This document shows, piece by piece, positions 34,583 through 43,666 of a DNA stretch of 64,000 nt. The stretch comes from Aquipluma nitroreducens (GTDB lineage: Bacteria; Bacteroidota; Bacteroidia; Bacteroidales; Prolixibacteraceae): NCBI RefSeq assembly GCF_009689585.1, contig NZ_AP018694.1, positions 1,364,001 through 1,428,000 of the forward strand, written 5' to 3'. The notes beneath the pieces were generated by a model, which ran no database searches, was not told where the DNA came from, and worked only from the letters and a program-made list of their open reading frames with translations. Numbering within the stretch: the stretch's first letter is position 1; every line of letters starts with the position of its first letter. Made by a program: the position numbers and the translations under genes.

Positions 34583-35995
34583 TTGAAAAACTCAAACCAT
34601 ATCATCGAAAAAGTCCTTTTGGAGGTGAATACTTCCAGGCTTGAAACGGCTCATATGGTGCGAAACAACATTGATGTTTTGCTGAAGAATGAGCTGCTTC
34701 CCAGGCTTGAAACGCTTTTCGATGAGTATGAATTTCAGGACGAAATAATCCGTTTTGATGAACTGACAGTAGATTTTTCAGTTGGGCAGAACCATGATTT
34801 CAGCCATCTTCCATCTGAAATTTACAGGCAGTTAAAAGCAAAGTTCGACACAAGAAATGAACATAACATGGCTTTTTCTGAAGACGCCCTGTCAGTAGAA
34901 CAAAATGCCGGTCGCATTTCGGCCACACAAAATTCAGGAAATGTTTTTCTCTTTTTTCTGAAAAACGGCTATTTGCCCTGGTACGGAAAAGAAGAGCAGA
35001 TCCGCAATTTTACCCGGAGTGAAATTTGGGAGACCAATCTGGATGATCGGTCTTTTTTCAGGGCGCTTGACCAAATCTTGGGAAGCAGCGAAACGGCTGC
35101 CAATCGTTTCATTCTTCAATTTCCGGACGAAATGATAACCGCCTACCTGCGTCGGAAAAATCTACAGATTCACGCCGAAACTTCCTCTATTCTGAAGATT
35201 AGTCAGAATCTGGACAAGGAAGGCAGGCGTATTTTTCTGAAACTGCTCATCAGATTGGCGCACGACGACTTTCCGGGAGTTTCAAAAAAACTTGACCGGC
35301 TGATTTTTGGCGTTTATAAAGCCGACAATCCGGTTACTGAACGATTAGAAATAGAGCAATTAAAAAAACTTTTACAGCGTATCATACCGGAAAATGCACT
35401 TCAGGATTCAGTTCTTGAAAAAATTGACTGGCTGATTGAAGGCAAACCCCTCGTCCCGAACGAAATCCATCGGCTTCCGGAGACAAAAGCAGAATCGTTT
35501 CTTGAAAAAGAGAACGACCAGATAGGAGTTCAAAATGCAGGATTAATTCTGCTGCACCCCTTCCTGAAACAGTTTTTTGCAACAACCGGAATCCAGCCGT
35601 CTGAAGACCCTGATCTGGCGATTCAGTCGCTGCATTTTTTGGCTACCGGAAATGAAGATGTATTTGAAGGGAACCTGATCATGGAAAAGTTTCTGTGCGG
35701 AGTACCCCTGAAAATGCCCGTTCAGAGATTGAGCCTTCTAACGGAAGCAGTCAAAATTGAAGCAACCGAATTACTGAGTGAAGTGGTCAGACACTGGCCT
35801 GCCCTGAAAAATACATCTGCCGATGGATTGCGGCAGTTATTTATTCAGCGCGACGGAAAACTATTTCAGGATGATGCAAAATACAAACTAATTGTGGAAC
35901 GCAAAGCGCAGGATGTTCTTTTGGAAAGCGTATCGTGGAATATCGCTGTGATTAAGTTGCCGTGGATTTCGAAAATTTTATTCACTGAATGGTAA
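34583..35995 (+). CDS. eCIS tape-measure-family protein (Afp14/Pvc14-like)
   Basis: A 470-residue protein with the CIS tape-measure family (CIS_TMP) features: N-terminal HIIEKVLLEVNTSRLETAHM and RLETLFDEY, C-terminal VQNAGLILLHPFLKQFF, and the ending LKNTSADGLRQLF then WNIAVIKLPWISKILFTEW. It sets or chaperones particle length. The start is TTG at 34583: an in-frame TAA lies at 34577-34579, two codons upstream, and the next Met is residue 25, which would cut conserved sequence. A repeat element ends 46 bases upstream. At 470 residues it is short for this family, which suggests a short particle if length scales with it. Confidence 0.85.
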   Translation: MKNSNHIIEKVLLEVNTSRLETAHMVRNNIDVLLKNELLPRLETLFDEYEFQDEIIRFDELTVDFSVGQNHDFSHLPSEIYRQLKAKFDTRNEHNMAFSEDALSVEQNAGRISATQNSGNVFLFFLKNGYLPWYGKEEQIRNFTRSEIWETNLDDRSFFRALDQILGSSETAANRFILQFPDEMITAYLRRKNLQIHAETSSILKISQNLDKEGRRIFLKLLIRLAHDDFPGVSKKLDRLIFGVYKADNPVTERLEIEQLKKLLQRIIPENALQDSVLEKIDWLIEGKPLVPNEIHRLPETKAESFLEKENDQIGVQNAGLILLHPFLKQFFATTGIQPSEDPDLAIQSLHFLATGNEDVFEGNLIMEKFLCGVPLKMPVQRLSLLTEAVKIEATELLSEVVRHWPALKNTSADGLRQLFIQRDGKLFQDDAKYKLIVERKAQDVLLESVSWNIAVIKLPWISKILFTEW

Positions 35996-35999
35996 AGCT

Positions 36000-37994
36000 A
36001 TGAAGACGAAAATAAATAAACCGGAAGCAAAAAATCAAAGCGCCACTCCCTTTTTTGCGGCAAAAAACAGCGGAGGATTTATACCTGTTCAGGCGAAATT
36101 AATGGTCAATGAACCAGGCGATGCATTCGAAACAGAGGCTGACCGGGTTGCCGATGCGGTTGTTCAACCAGCTTCCGGCGAAAGTCAGGCTTTCTTTCAT
36201 CCTGCAAGTGCCCCGATTGTTCAACGCCGGGCTGAAGAACCTGTTCAGGATATTGAATCGGGTTCATTTTCACCAATTGCCGAGACAGAAGATCTGATCG
36301 CAAGCGTTTCAGGAAGCGGAGTACAGCTTGATCCTGACACCAGATTGGGAATGGAACAACGATTTGGCGCCGATTTTAGTGGCGTTAAAATACATTCCGA
36401 CAGTTCTTCCGCTGCGCTGAGCAACCGACTGGGCGCGCATGCCTTCACCACCGGAAACGATATTTTCTTCAACTCCGGAAAATACAGTCCGGAAACCTTA
36501 TCGGGCAAACATTTGCTGGCTCACGAATTAACACACACCATCCAGCATGGAGGAAATTCAAAGCTTCAGAATAAATCTGCCATTCAGCGCTGGCCATGGG
36601 ACACATTAAGTCCGGAAGAAACCCTGGCCAATGACAAACGGGAGTTCCGGAGCCGGAACTATGGCCCGATAACCTACACCCAGGCTGCAGTTTCGGGTTC
36701 AGGTTTTGACGCCAGTTATTCACCAGCGACGAGCATTCTCAACATTACTGTCCGTGGAAAAATTCGTTTTGCCGACACCCTGAGCGGTGGTGCAGGAGGA
36801 TATTCCTCATCGAACAGTTTTATGAACAGCGCTGGATTTATACCAATTATGAATGCTTTGCCTCCTGAAGTTCAGGCACGCATCCTACCCTATTTTCAGT
36901 GGACAGAGGATCAGAAACAAATTCATCTGATCCGCTTCAGGCAAAATCTGGAAGCAGCAACGGCACTTTGGCAAAATACCGGAATGTCGCTCCAGGTATC
37001 GGAAACCGGATGGGAAGATGTAACGGCAACGCCTTCGATTCATCTGGATATTACCGAAGGAAATGCTGTTCAGGGAACCAATGCCTCAGGTGGAACGGAT
37101 GTTGCGTCGAGCGACCACCTTCAGGTAGAAATCGTAAAACAGCCAACAGCCGACGATGTGGCTAATATCCAGCGGATTATTACCGAATACAATGCCACAA
37201 CAGGAGCTTCGGTTACCAATGGTATGCTGCGCGGAGTTCGCTCCTATCTGGGCAACGACCCAGGAAGCCGCGGTTCTGCACCACAGGGTGTCAACAATTT
37301 TATGTCGCTCGAAAGTGACCGGAGCGATGATCCGGCAAACAAATATTATTTCCAAAGTGTCTATTTTGCCAACAACGAAAGCCAGCTGTCGGAAGAAGCC
37401 AGGGCTGGTTTGGATGCATTTTTCAGCGATCCGATGATTCTGCTGGACAATGCCGACCGTGCTGTTGACATTGATTTGCACGGATATGCTTCAGCACCGG
37501 GATCAACAGCCTATAACAGTACTTTGGTCGAGGCCCGTATGAACTCGGTTCAGAATTACATCGACGAGCGTGTTGACAATTCAAACATCAGCATGAATTA
37601 TTATACCACGAACCGGAACAATGATTCGGATGCCAGTGCAGAAGCCGATTTGGCCGCTTTCCCTGACCGGCATGATCCGGCCGATTTCCGTAGGGTTGAC
37701 ATTATGGTGACCCGTCAGGGACGCGGCGGACAAAATGTATTTGCACACGAATTAGGCCATGTGTTCGGACTGGGTGATGAATATGTGGAAACCGCAAACG
37801 GATACAACCGACCAGCTGGGGCATTGGCTTCGCACGACCAGCTGGCCAAAAACGCCGGAGTTACAGGTGGCGCAGTGGTTGGTAACGATAACCGGATCAT
37901 GTCGACTGGGAATGTGGTTGGCGCCGAACATTATTCAACTTTTGCTGATGCCCTGAACCGATTGACATCGAAAACGTGGAGAGTCAATAATTAG
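36000..37994 (+). CDS. DUF4157 / OmpA-like / metalloprotease candidate eCIS cargo
   Basis: A 664-residue protein with three parts. Residues about 110-185 form the eCIS-core DUF4157 domain (MEQRFGADFSGVKIHSDSSS, FTTGNDIFFNSGKYSPETL) with zinc motif HELTH (175-179). Residues about 450-565 resemble an OmpA-type peptidoglycan-binding domain (VYFANNESQLSEEARAGLDA, GYASAPGSTAYNSTLVEARM). Residues 583-595 carry a second zinc motif HELGHVFGLGDEY, i.e. HExxHxxGxxD (His583, Glu584, His587, Gly590, Asp593), as in metzincin-type proteases. There is no signal peptide. DUF4157 proteins are the most common eCIS cargo-linked proteins. It sits between tape measure and ATPase. A loaded toxin or cell-wall-directed protease is likely but unproven. 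Confidence 0.82.
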   Translation: MKTKINKPEAKNQSATPFFAAKNSGGFIPVQAKLMVNEPGDAFETEADRVADAVVQPASGESQAFFHPASAPIVQRRAEEPVQDIESGSFSPIAETEDLIASVSGSGVQLDPDTRLGMEQRFGADFSGVKIHSDSSSAALSNRLGAHAFTTGNDIFFNSGKYSPETLSGKHLLAHELTHTIQHGGNSKLQNKSAIQRWPWDTLSPEETLANDKREFRSRNYGPITYTQAAVSGSGFDASYSPATSILNITVRGKIRFADTLSGGAGGYSSSNSFMNSAGFIPIMNALPPEVQARILPYFQWTEDQKQIHLIRFRQNLEAATALWQNTGMSLQVSETGWEDVTATPSIHLDITEGNAVQGTNASGGTDVASSDHLQVEIVKQPTADDVANIQRIITEYNATTGASVTNGMLRGVRSYLGNDPGSRGSAPQGVNNFMSLESDRSDDPANKYYFQSVYFANNESQLSEEARAGLDAFFSDPMILLDNADRAVDIDLHGYASAPGSTAYNSTLVEARMNSVQNYIDERVDNSNISMNYYTTNRNNDSDASAEADLAAFPDRHDPADFRRVDIMVTRQGRGGQNVFAHELGHVFGLGDEYVETANGYNRPAGALASHDQLAKNAGVTGGAVVGNDNRIMSTGNVVGAEHYSTFADALNRLTSKTWRVNN

Positions 37995-38026
37995 TCGTAA
38001 TTTTAGTACTTTACAACGTATACATT

Positions 38027-38464
38027 ATGCCATTACTCGTTAAAAATACCAAGGGGTTAAAACCTCAGCATCAGGCAGAAGCTCCGCTTTTTGAAAAGAC
38101 ATACGTACCTCCAAGCTTTGGCAATCATTTAGTTTCGAGAGTATATGCCGATGGAAGTTTGTACTATTTATCTCATTCCGGAGAGAGTAGCTGTTTGAAT
38201 GATGCTGATGAAAAATGGAATTACATTTCATCGGTTTCAGAAAAGGGAGTTCTTGGAATCCGAGTTATTCTTGAAAAGTGCCGCAACCTACCAATTGCTG
38301 CATCAACGTCGGCAAATGCTTCAGGCGCTGTCATCTGGAAAATCCCACTTGAAGGCCGCATTCAAAAAATTGAGGTATTTGGTGTTCCTGAAGGGGACTT
38401 GAAAATCTTCAATGAAATTGATTTGCTTGTTAATACGAATATTCAAACCATCCCTCGCGGATAA
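38027..38464 (+). CDS. Small eCIS-locus protein of unknown function
   Basis: A 145-residue soluble protein without recognised domain, between the DUF4157 protein and the AAA+ ATPase. It has no signal peptide. The first 45 residues are polar and Pro/Lys-rich (VKNTKGLKPQHQAEAPLFEK), followed by a beta-rich region with aromatic clusters (YADGSLYYLSHSGESSCL) and a C-terminal strand-rich segment (AVIWKIPLEGRIQKIEVFGV). Position beside the cargo candidate makes an adaptor, an immunity protein or a second small cargo equally plausible. I cannot choose. Confidence 0.55.
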   Translation: MPLLVKNTKGLKPQHQAEAPLFEKTYVPPSFGNHLVSRVYADGSLYYLSHSGESSCLNDADEKWNYISSVSEKGVLGIRVILEKCRNLPIAASTSANASGAVIWKIPLEGRIQKIEVFGVPEGDLKIFNEIDLLVNTNIQTIPRG

Positions 38465-38507
38465 TCCTTTCGGAAAAAGAAAAGAGCAAACAGAAACAAG
38501 GAAAGCC

Positions 38508-39827
38508 ATGATCAAGCAACGGGAATTTGAATTTCTGAAAAACGTATTGAAGTCGCGCCTCGAAATTGAGCTGAAAGGTTCGGCAACCGAAATCCCCATA
38601 TATCAATCCGAGGAAACCAATTTGTCAGAACTTGCTGGTTTTATCCGGGAAAATAAACTTTCAAATCCGGAAGTCATTACCTTGCTTTTGGCTTTGGCAC
38701 CGCACATTTCTCCCGAATTTTACAATTCTATCATCTTCAGTTTTTTGCCCAATGGCGGCGACTTTCCTGAATTTGGAGGTGCAAAAGGAAAGAATCATCG
38801 GGGCATTCTGCCCACCGGCGAAACGGTTCTGTTTGTATTGGCCGGAAGCGATATTGAAAAGCGATCAACTTTTTTAGAACTATTTTCTGAAGACCACCTT
38901 TTCGCCCGAAAGGGGGTTTTGTACCTCGAAGATGTGCCGGTTGGTGAACCAAAATTGAGTGGTCGACTGATTATGGAACATGAATTTGTCGATTTACTGA
39001 CTACCGGATCGATTTCTAAACCGAAGTTGAGCAGCGATTTTCCAGCGCAATTGATTGAAACCGATCTGAAATGGGACGACCTGATCCTGAATGAAAAAAC
39101 CACTGCGCAGATTGCCGAAATTGAAATCTGGCTGAAGCACAACGAGGTTCTGATGAACAAATGGGGCATGAAAAGCCGCATCAAGCCAGGATTCCGCATT
39201 CTCTTTGCAGGATCTCCCGGAACAGGAAAAACCCTCACCGCAAGCCTTCTGGGGAAATACACCAACCGCGATGTTTACCGGATAGACCTTTCGCTTGTGA
39301 TTTCGAAATACATTGGCGAAACCGAAAAAAACCTTTCCAAGTTATTCGACAGGGCTGAAAATAAAGACTGGATTTTGTTCTTCGATGAAGCCGACGCCCT
39401 GTTTGGAAAACGAACCGGAGTACGCGATGCCCACGACAAATATGCCAACCAGGAAGTTTCGTATCTGCTTCAGCGCATCGAAGCCCATGCCGGACTGGTG
39501 ATTCTGGCTTCGAACATGAAAAGCAATATCGATGCAGCATTCACTCGGCGCTTCAATGCCATTATCGAATTCGAAATTCCATCGACGCAAGAACGGCTAA
39601 TTCTTTGGAAAAAGAATATTCCAGAGAATGTGAAACTCGACGGCCAGATAAATCTGGAAGAAATCGCCCGCAAATACGAAATCAACGGCGCCAACATTGT
39701 TAACATTATTCATTACGCCTGCCTGAAAACCCTTGAGCGAAAATCAAACACCATCCTGTATTCCGACCTGTTGAAAGGCATTCAGAAAGAGTATTTGAAG
39801 GAAGGCAAGATGATTAATCTGAATTAG
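38508..39827 (+). CDS. eCIS AAA+ ATPase (Afp15/Pvc15-like)
   Basis: A 439-residue protein with one AAA+ module: Walker A GSPGTGKT (about 234-241), Walker B WILFFDEADALFGKR (about 288-302), sensor 1 in LVILASNMKSNID, arginine finger region AFTRRFNAIIEFEIP, and a lid helix in YEINGANIVNIIHYAC. Every eCIS locus has such an ATPase; Pvc15 has been linked to cargo loading and particle assembly. The long frame starts at 38412 inside the preceding gene; the ATG at 38508 (MIKQREFEFLKN), preceded by AAGGAAAG, is the sensible start. It ends the plus-strand eCIS operon. Confidence 0.9.
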   Translation: MIKQREFEFLKNVLKSRLEIELKGSATEIPIYQSEETNLSELAGFIRENKLSNPEVITLLLALAPHISPEFYNSIIFSFLPNGGDFPEFGGAKGKNHRGILPTGETVLFVLAGSDIEKRSTFLELFSEDHLFARKGVLYLEDVPVGEPKLSGRLIMEHEFVDLLTTGSISKPKLSSDFPAQLIETDLKWDDLILNEKTTAQIAEIEIWLKHNEVLMNKWGMKSRIKPGFRILFAGSPGTGKTLTASLLGKYTNRDVYRIDLSLVISKYIGETEKNLSKLFDRAENKDWILFFDEADALFGKRTGVRDAHDKYANQEVSYLLQRIEAHAGLVILASNMKSNIDAAFTRRFNAIIEFEIPSTQERLILWKKNIPENVKLDGQINLEEIARKYEINGANIVNIIHYACLKTLERKSNTILYSDLLKGIQKEYLKEGKMINLN

Positions 39828-39879
39828 CCTTAAAATTAAAAAGCAACTTAAATGTAAAATAGACACTTTCGGATGAGGC

Positions 39880-39906
39880 TTGATATTTTCAAATCGGTTA
39901 TATTTG
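39880..39906 (+). promoter_or_regulatory. Promoter of the acyltransferase gene
   Basis: TATATTTG (39899-39906) matches TAnnTTTG exactly, with TTG (39880-39882) 16 bases upstream, a slightly short spacer. It lies 31 bases before the acyltransferase ATG and after the eCIS ATPase. Confidence 0.45.
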
Positions 39907-39937
39907 ATCCACTAACTAACGAATTAAACTATAACCT

Positions 39938-41023
39938 ATGGAAACTATACTCCCAAAGTCCTCGGTACGAAATGCCGGCCTTGACATCTTGCGCGTTCTG
40001 GCGTGTTATATGGTTGTTCAGATTCATACTGGCGAGTTCTTTTACATTTCTCCTGAAGGCGGAGTTCTCAATGGCCCGGGAGCCTTCTGGGTTGCGATTT
40101 TCAATTCACTATTCAGGTGCGCCGTACTCTTGTTTGTCATGATTTCAGGCTACTTTTTGTTTCCGGTAAAAGACGAATTGCCAACATTTTTTCGCAAAAA
40201 ATTTACGCGGGTACTGTTCCCATTTTTGATTTGGTGCGTCATTTATGCCATTTACCAGTTTATGAGGGGTAATGCCGATTTATCAGCCACTCTAATCAAT
40301 ATTCTACATATTCCGGTAAATTACGGAACTCAGGTTGGTCATTTGTGGTATGTGTACATGCTTCTGGGAATATATTTGTTTGCCCCGGTTATTTCTCCGT
40401 GGCTTCAAACTGCTCCAAAACAACAAATTCGATTTTACCTGATCGTTTGGGCGATCACAATGACCATTCCATACATTCACCTGGTATTTCCTGAAATTTG
40501 GGGCGAATGTTTCTGGAATAAAACCCCAATGCTTTATTATTTCTCCGGATTCCTTGGATTTGCCGTCCTCGGTTTTTACATCAAACGTTTTCATGCTCAA
40601 AAAAGCAAAGGCGATTACTTGCTTGGATTTATCCTGTTGCTGTTGGGCTATGCCATTACTGCCTACATTTTTGCATCGCGATTAAACACGGCAAAATCGA
40701 TTCCGGAATTGGAACTCTCTTGGGGCTACGACACCATCAATGTTGCCATGCTGGCACTTGGTTTTTTCATGCTGATCAAAAACCTTACTTTCCGAAATCC
40801 AAACTCATGGTTTGCCAGACTTATTGAGGACATTTCGCTAAAAAGTTATGGAATTTACTTACTTCACATTATTGTCCTGAATACGACTTACAGTCTGATG
40901 ATCTCGTGGATTAACGGTCAGGAATATTTATTCCCGCTGATCAGTTTGGTCACATTTGTCAGTTCCTATCTGGTCATTAAATTAATCTCTTATTTGCCTG
41001 GGAGTAAATACATTACAAGATAA
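39938..41023 (+). CDS. Acyltransferase family 3 membrane protein
   Basis: A 361-residue integral membrane acyltransferase (OafA/WecH type) with about ten hydrophobic helices. The start GLDILRVLACYMVVQIHTGE carries the conserved His of the family, and FVMISGYFLF plus HLWYVYMLLGIYLFAPVI are typical. Such enzymes move acetyl or other acyl groups from the cytoplasm onto sugars of surface polysaccharides. There is no SGNH domain. It stands alone after the eCIS locus; the substrate is unknown. Confidence 0.82.
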   Translation: METILPKSSVRNAGLDILRVLACYMVVQIHTGEFFYISPEGGVLNGPGAFWVAIFNSLFRCAVLLFVMISGYFLFPVKDELPTFFRKKFTRVLFPFLIWCVIYAIYQFMRGNADLSATLINILHIPVNYGTQVGHLWYVYMLLGIYLFAPVISPWLQTAPKQQIRFYLIVWAITMTIPYIHLVFPEIWGECFWNKTPMLYYFSGFLGFAVLGFYIKRFHAQKSKGDYLLGFILLLLGYAITAYIFASRLNTAKSIPELELSWGYDTINVAMLALGFFMLIKNLTFRNPNSWFARLIEDISLKSYGIYLLHIIVLNTTYSLMISWINGQEYLFPLISLVTFVSSYLVIKLISYLPGSKYITR

Positions 41024-41094
41024 AATGATTTTTTAGGAATCGCAATCAAGTTTTAATAACGAACAAAAGCTGAACTATTAAAAAAATCCAACTT

Positions 41095-41499
41095 ATGAAT
41101 CTATCTAATCTCATTTCAAGCATCCACTGGATCCCGGTCGTAATAATGACAATCGTTTCGTTTGCTTTGGGAGCAGTGTGGCATCAAAAATTTTTGTTTG
41201 GTAAAACCTGGGCAACAGAAAATAAACCAAACCTGGATCGGAAGATGAATATTCCGCTCATCTTTGGAGGAACTGCGGTTATGCACTCACTGGCTCTTGC
41301 CGGATTGAGCGCTTTGGTTTCAGGACATGGGTGGCACGACGGGGTTCATGCCGGAGCACTGGTCTGGTTTGTTTTTGTGCTTCCGCCAATGACTGCAACC
41401 TACCTTTTTGCCAATCGGTCGATGAAACTTCTTGCCATCGATGCAGGAATGTATATTATTCTATTCTCGCTGGCAGGAGGGATTATGGGAATCTGGTAA
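41095..41499 (+). CDS. DUF1761-family membrane protein
   Basis: A 134-residue protein with four hydrophobic helices (about 10-28, 55-75, 83-103, 112-133) and the DUF1761 pattern IPVVIMTIVSFALGAVWH, KFLFGKTWATEN and the Gly-rich turn. Its function is unknown. It is 71 bases downstream of the acyltransferase on the same strand and could share its transcript. Confidence 0.72.
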   Translation: MNLSNLISSIHWIPVVIMTIVSFALGAVWHQKFLFGKTWATENKPNLDRKMNIPLIFGGTAVMHSLALAGLSALVSGHGWHDGVHAGALVWFVFVLPPMTATYLFANRSMKLLAIDAGMYIILFSLAGGIMGIW

Positions 41500-41660
41500 A
41501 TGAACTACCTTGGAATAAGTTCGCGATGTATCAAAAAAGCTAATGCACATTTCAAATACTCAACCGACCTCAAGGTCTTGGTATAACCCAAAAGAGAATA
41601 AAAATTGTTTGAATTAATTCCTATCAGATACAAAAAGTATTTTATATTTAATAATGGGCA

Positions 41661-41691
41661 TTGACTTTATGATTATTTTCAGATAACTTTG
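41661..41691 (+). promoter_or_regulatory. Promoter of the DUF3857 gene pair
   Basis: TTG (41661-41663), 20 bases, TAACTTTG (41684-41691): an exact -7 box with standard spacing. The leader to the ATG at 41795 is about 97 bases. The rest of this 295-base gap (41500-41794) shows nothing else. Confidence 0.65.
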
Positions 41692-41794
41692 TTGAACAGT
41701 GCAAAATATATAACCAATAAAGATTCGTTTATTGCGTTGTAAAAATATTAAGCTGCATCTAATTCATTTTCTTTTTGTCTGTTTATAAAAGCTT

Positions 41795-43648
41795 ATGATT
41801 CTCAAACCTCTCCTTTTCTGCTTGATTCTCCTCATAACATTTAGTATAAAATTGGCATCACAGTCACTTGATGCTGAGATATTAAGATACACAACATTAT
41901 GCGATGTTGATAAAGAAAAACTTACTATAACAGATTCGATAACCATACAAATAAACAACCGGGCAGGTGACAAATATACCAATATAAGTATACCCTATTC
42001 AAAATTGGAAAAGGTCTCAGCTATTGAAGCCTGGATTGAGGAATCGAATGGCAACGTGGTCAGAAATTTAAAAAAGAGCGATATTTCTGACAGAAGTGCC
42101 GTTTCTGAGAATTCCTTGTATGAAGATGACTTTATCAAATGCTTTCAACTTAAGCACAACATTTATCCCTACAAAGTCACTTATACATACCAAACTATAT
42201 GCAAAAATTATATCATTATAAGTTCATGGACACCTGTCATTTACGATAAAATACCCACAAGGAATGCGAGACTCAAAATTCAATTTCCAAAAGGGTTTGA
42301 ATACTCTAAATATTCAACTAACACTTCTGACTTCAGGAAAGATTCAACAGAAGCTAACATTATACTCGAATGGGCGGCTTCTTATCCGAACCCTATTGAG
42401 CCTGAAATATTCTCGCAACCTAATGATTTTAAACCATCTGTATTAGTCACACCTGTATATTTTAAATATGGAGTAGAAGGTTCGTCTAAAGATTGGATAT
42501 CATACGGAAACTGGCAATATAAACTCTTGCAAAACCTGGATGTTTTGCCGGAAGAAGAAAAAAAAACGATTTCTGAACTTGTGAAGGGAATCACCGATAA
42601 AAGAGAGATAATCAAAACGTTATACCATTATCTGCAAGATAATACCCGGTATATTAACATTTCGATCGGAATTGGCGGACTAAAGCCATATCCTGCATCT
42701 TATGTTGCACTTAATAAATATGGCGATTGCAAAGCATTAACAAACTATATGAAAGCCATATTAAACTACGTCGGAATTGAATCATTCTATACCAAAGTAA
42801 AAGCCTCAGAACAACCTCAGAATATACTGAAATCAATCGCAGGACCACAATTTAACCATGTTGTGCTTGCAATTCCATTAATGAATGATACCATTTGGCT
42901 AGAAAACACTGATAATGCAAACCCTTTTGACTATATGGGTTCATTTACCCAAAACCGAGATGCATTTTTGGTATCAAAAGATAAAAGCAAATTTGTAAGG
43001 ATCCCAGCATTAAAGTCAAAAGACAACCAGTCTTCATTTAAACTTGATTTTGACTTGAGCACTACGGAAAGTTCAAATGTGACAATTCATTCGACCTTCA
43101 GAGGTTCAGGATTTGAGGTTTTTAATCAACTTCACAATGAGTATAATGATGACGAAAAAGACAAGATATTCAGAAGTTATTTACCATTTGATAATTATGA
43201 AGTTATTAAATGGGAATTAGTTCGTGAAAACAGAGACACTGCAAAAATTGGATTAAACGTAAACCTTAATTTGAGCAAGTTTCTTAAACCATTGGGAAGT
43301 GATTACTATTTAACCCTGTTCCCATGTAGAATACCACTTTTTACCGTTCCTTCGAACAGAAAACTTCCAGTTATATTGCCATTTCCAATTTGTAACTCGG
43401 ACACCTTAATGTATAACATCCCGGTTGATTATGAATTGAAAAATAAACCGGATACCTTCTCTTTAAAAACAAAGTATGGCAATTATGAGCTGCAATTGAA
43501 TATTATAAATGGTAAAATTTATGCAATTAAACATTTTGAACTTTACTCAGCTTCCTATTCAATTGCAGAGTATCCTGATTTCTATTCCTTTATCAAATCG
43601 GTAAATGAAATCGACAGAATGAATTTGGTTCTAAAACGACAACTATAA
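41795..43648 (+). CDS. DUF3857/transglutaminase-like exported protein 1
   Basis: A 617-residue exported protein: signal peptide (residues 1-22, LLFCLILLITFSIKLASQS), an N-terminal DUF3857 domain (about 50-220, YTNISIPYSKLEKVSAIEAW, YKVTYTYQTICKNY) and a transglutaminase-like domain (about 265-370) with the catalytic Cys in YGDCKALTNYMKA and a His in FNHVVLAIP. The C-terminal DUF3858-like beta domain follows. Such proteins are common in Bacteroidota; their substrate is unknown. It is followed 18 bases later by a paralogue, so the pair probably acts together in the envelope. Confidence 0.85.
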   Translation: MILKPLLFCLILLITFSIKLASQSLDAEILRYTTLCDVDKEKLTITDSITIQINNRAGDKYTNISIPYSKLEKVSAIEAWIEESNGNVVRNLKKSDISDRSAVSENSLYEDDFIKCFQLKHNIYPYKVTYTYQTICKNYIIISSWTPVIYDKIPTRNARLKIQFPKGFEYSKYSTNTSDFRKDSTEANIILEWAASYPNPIEPEIFSQPNDFKPSVLVTPVYFKYGVEGSSKDWISYGNWQYKLLQNLDVLPEEEKKTISELVKGITDKREIIKTLYHYLQDNTRYINISIGIGGLKPYPASYVALNKYGDCKALTNYMKAILNYVGIESFYTKVKASEQPQNILKSIAGPQFNHVVLAIPLMNDTIWLENTDNANPFDYMGSFTQNRDAFLVSKDKSKFVRIPALKSKDNQSSFKLDFDLSTTESSNVTIHSTFRGSGFEVFNQLHNEYNDDEKDKIFRSYLPFDNYEVIKWELVRENRDTAKIGLNVNLNLSKFLKPLGSDYYLTLFPCRIPLFTVPSNRKLPVILPFPICNSDTLMYNIPVDYELKNKPDTFSLKTKYGNYELQLNIINGKIYAIKHFELYSASYSIAEYPDFYSFIKSVNEIDRMNLVLKRQL

Positions 43649-43666
43649 AAACCAACATGCACCAAA

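Noticed and set aside
38412-38507. Longer start for the AAA+ ATPase
   Set aside because: Overlaps the previous gene and lacks homology-like content; ATG at 38508 has a ribosome-binding-like AAGGAAAG.
16155-39827. Prophage or type VI secretion system
   Set aside because: No capsid, terminase, portal or lysis genes, and no TssJLM membrane complex; DUF4255, DUF5908, DUF4157 and AAA+ ATPase mark an eCIS.
39938-41499. Acyltransferase and DUF1761 genes as part of the eCIS
   Set aside because: They have their own predicted promoter and belong to general families with no eCIS link.
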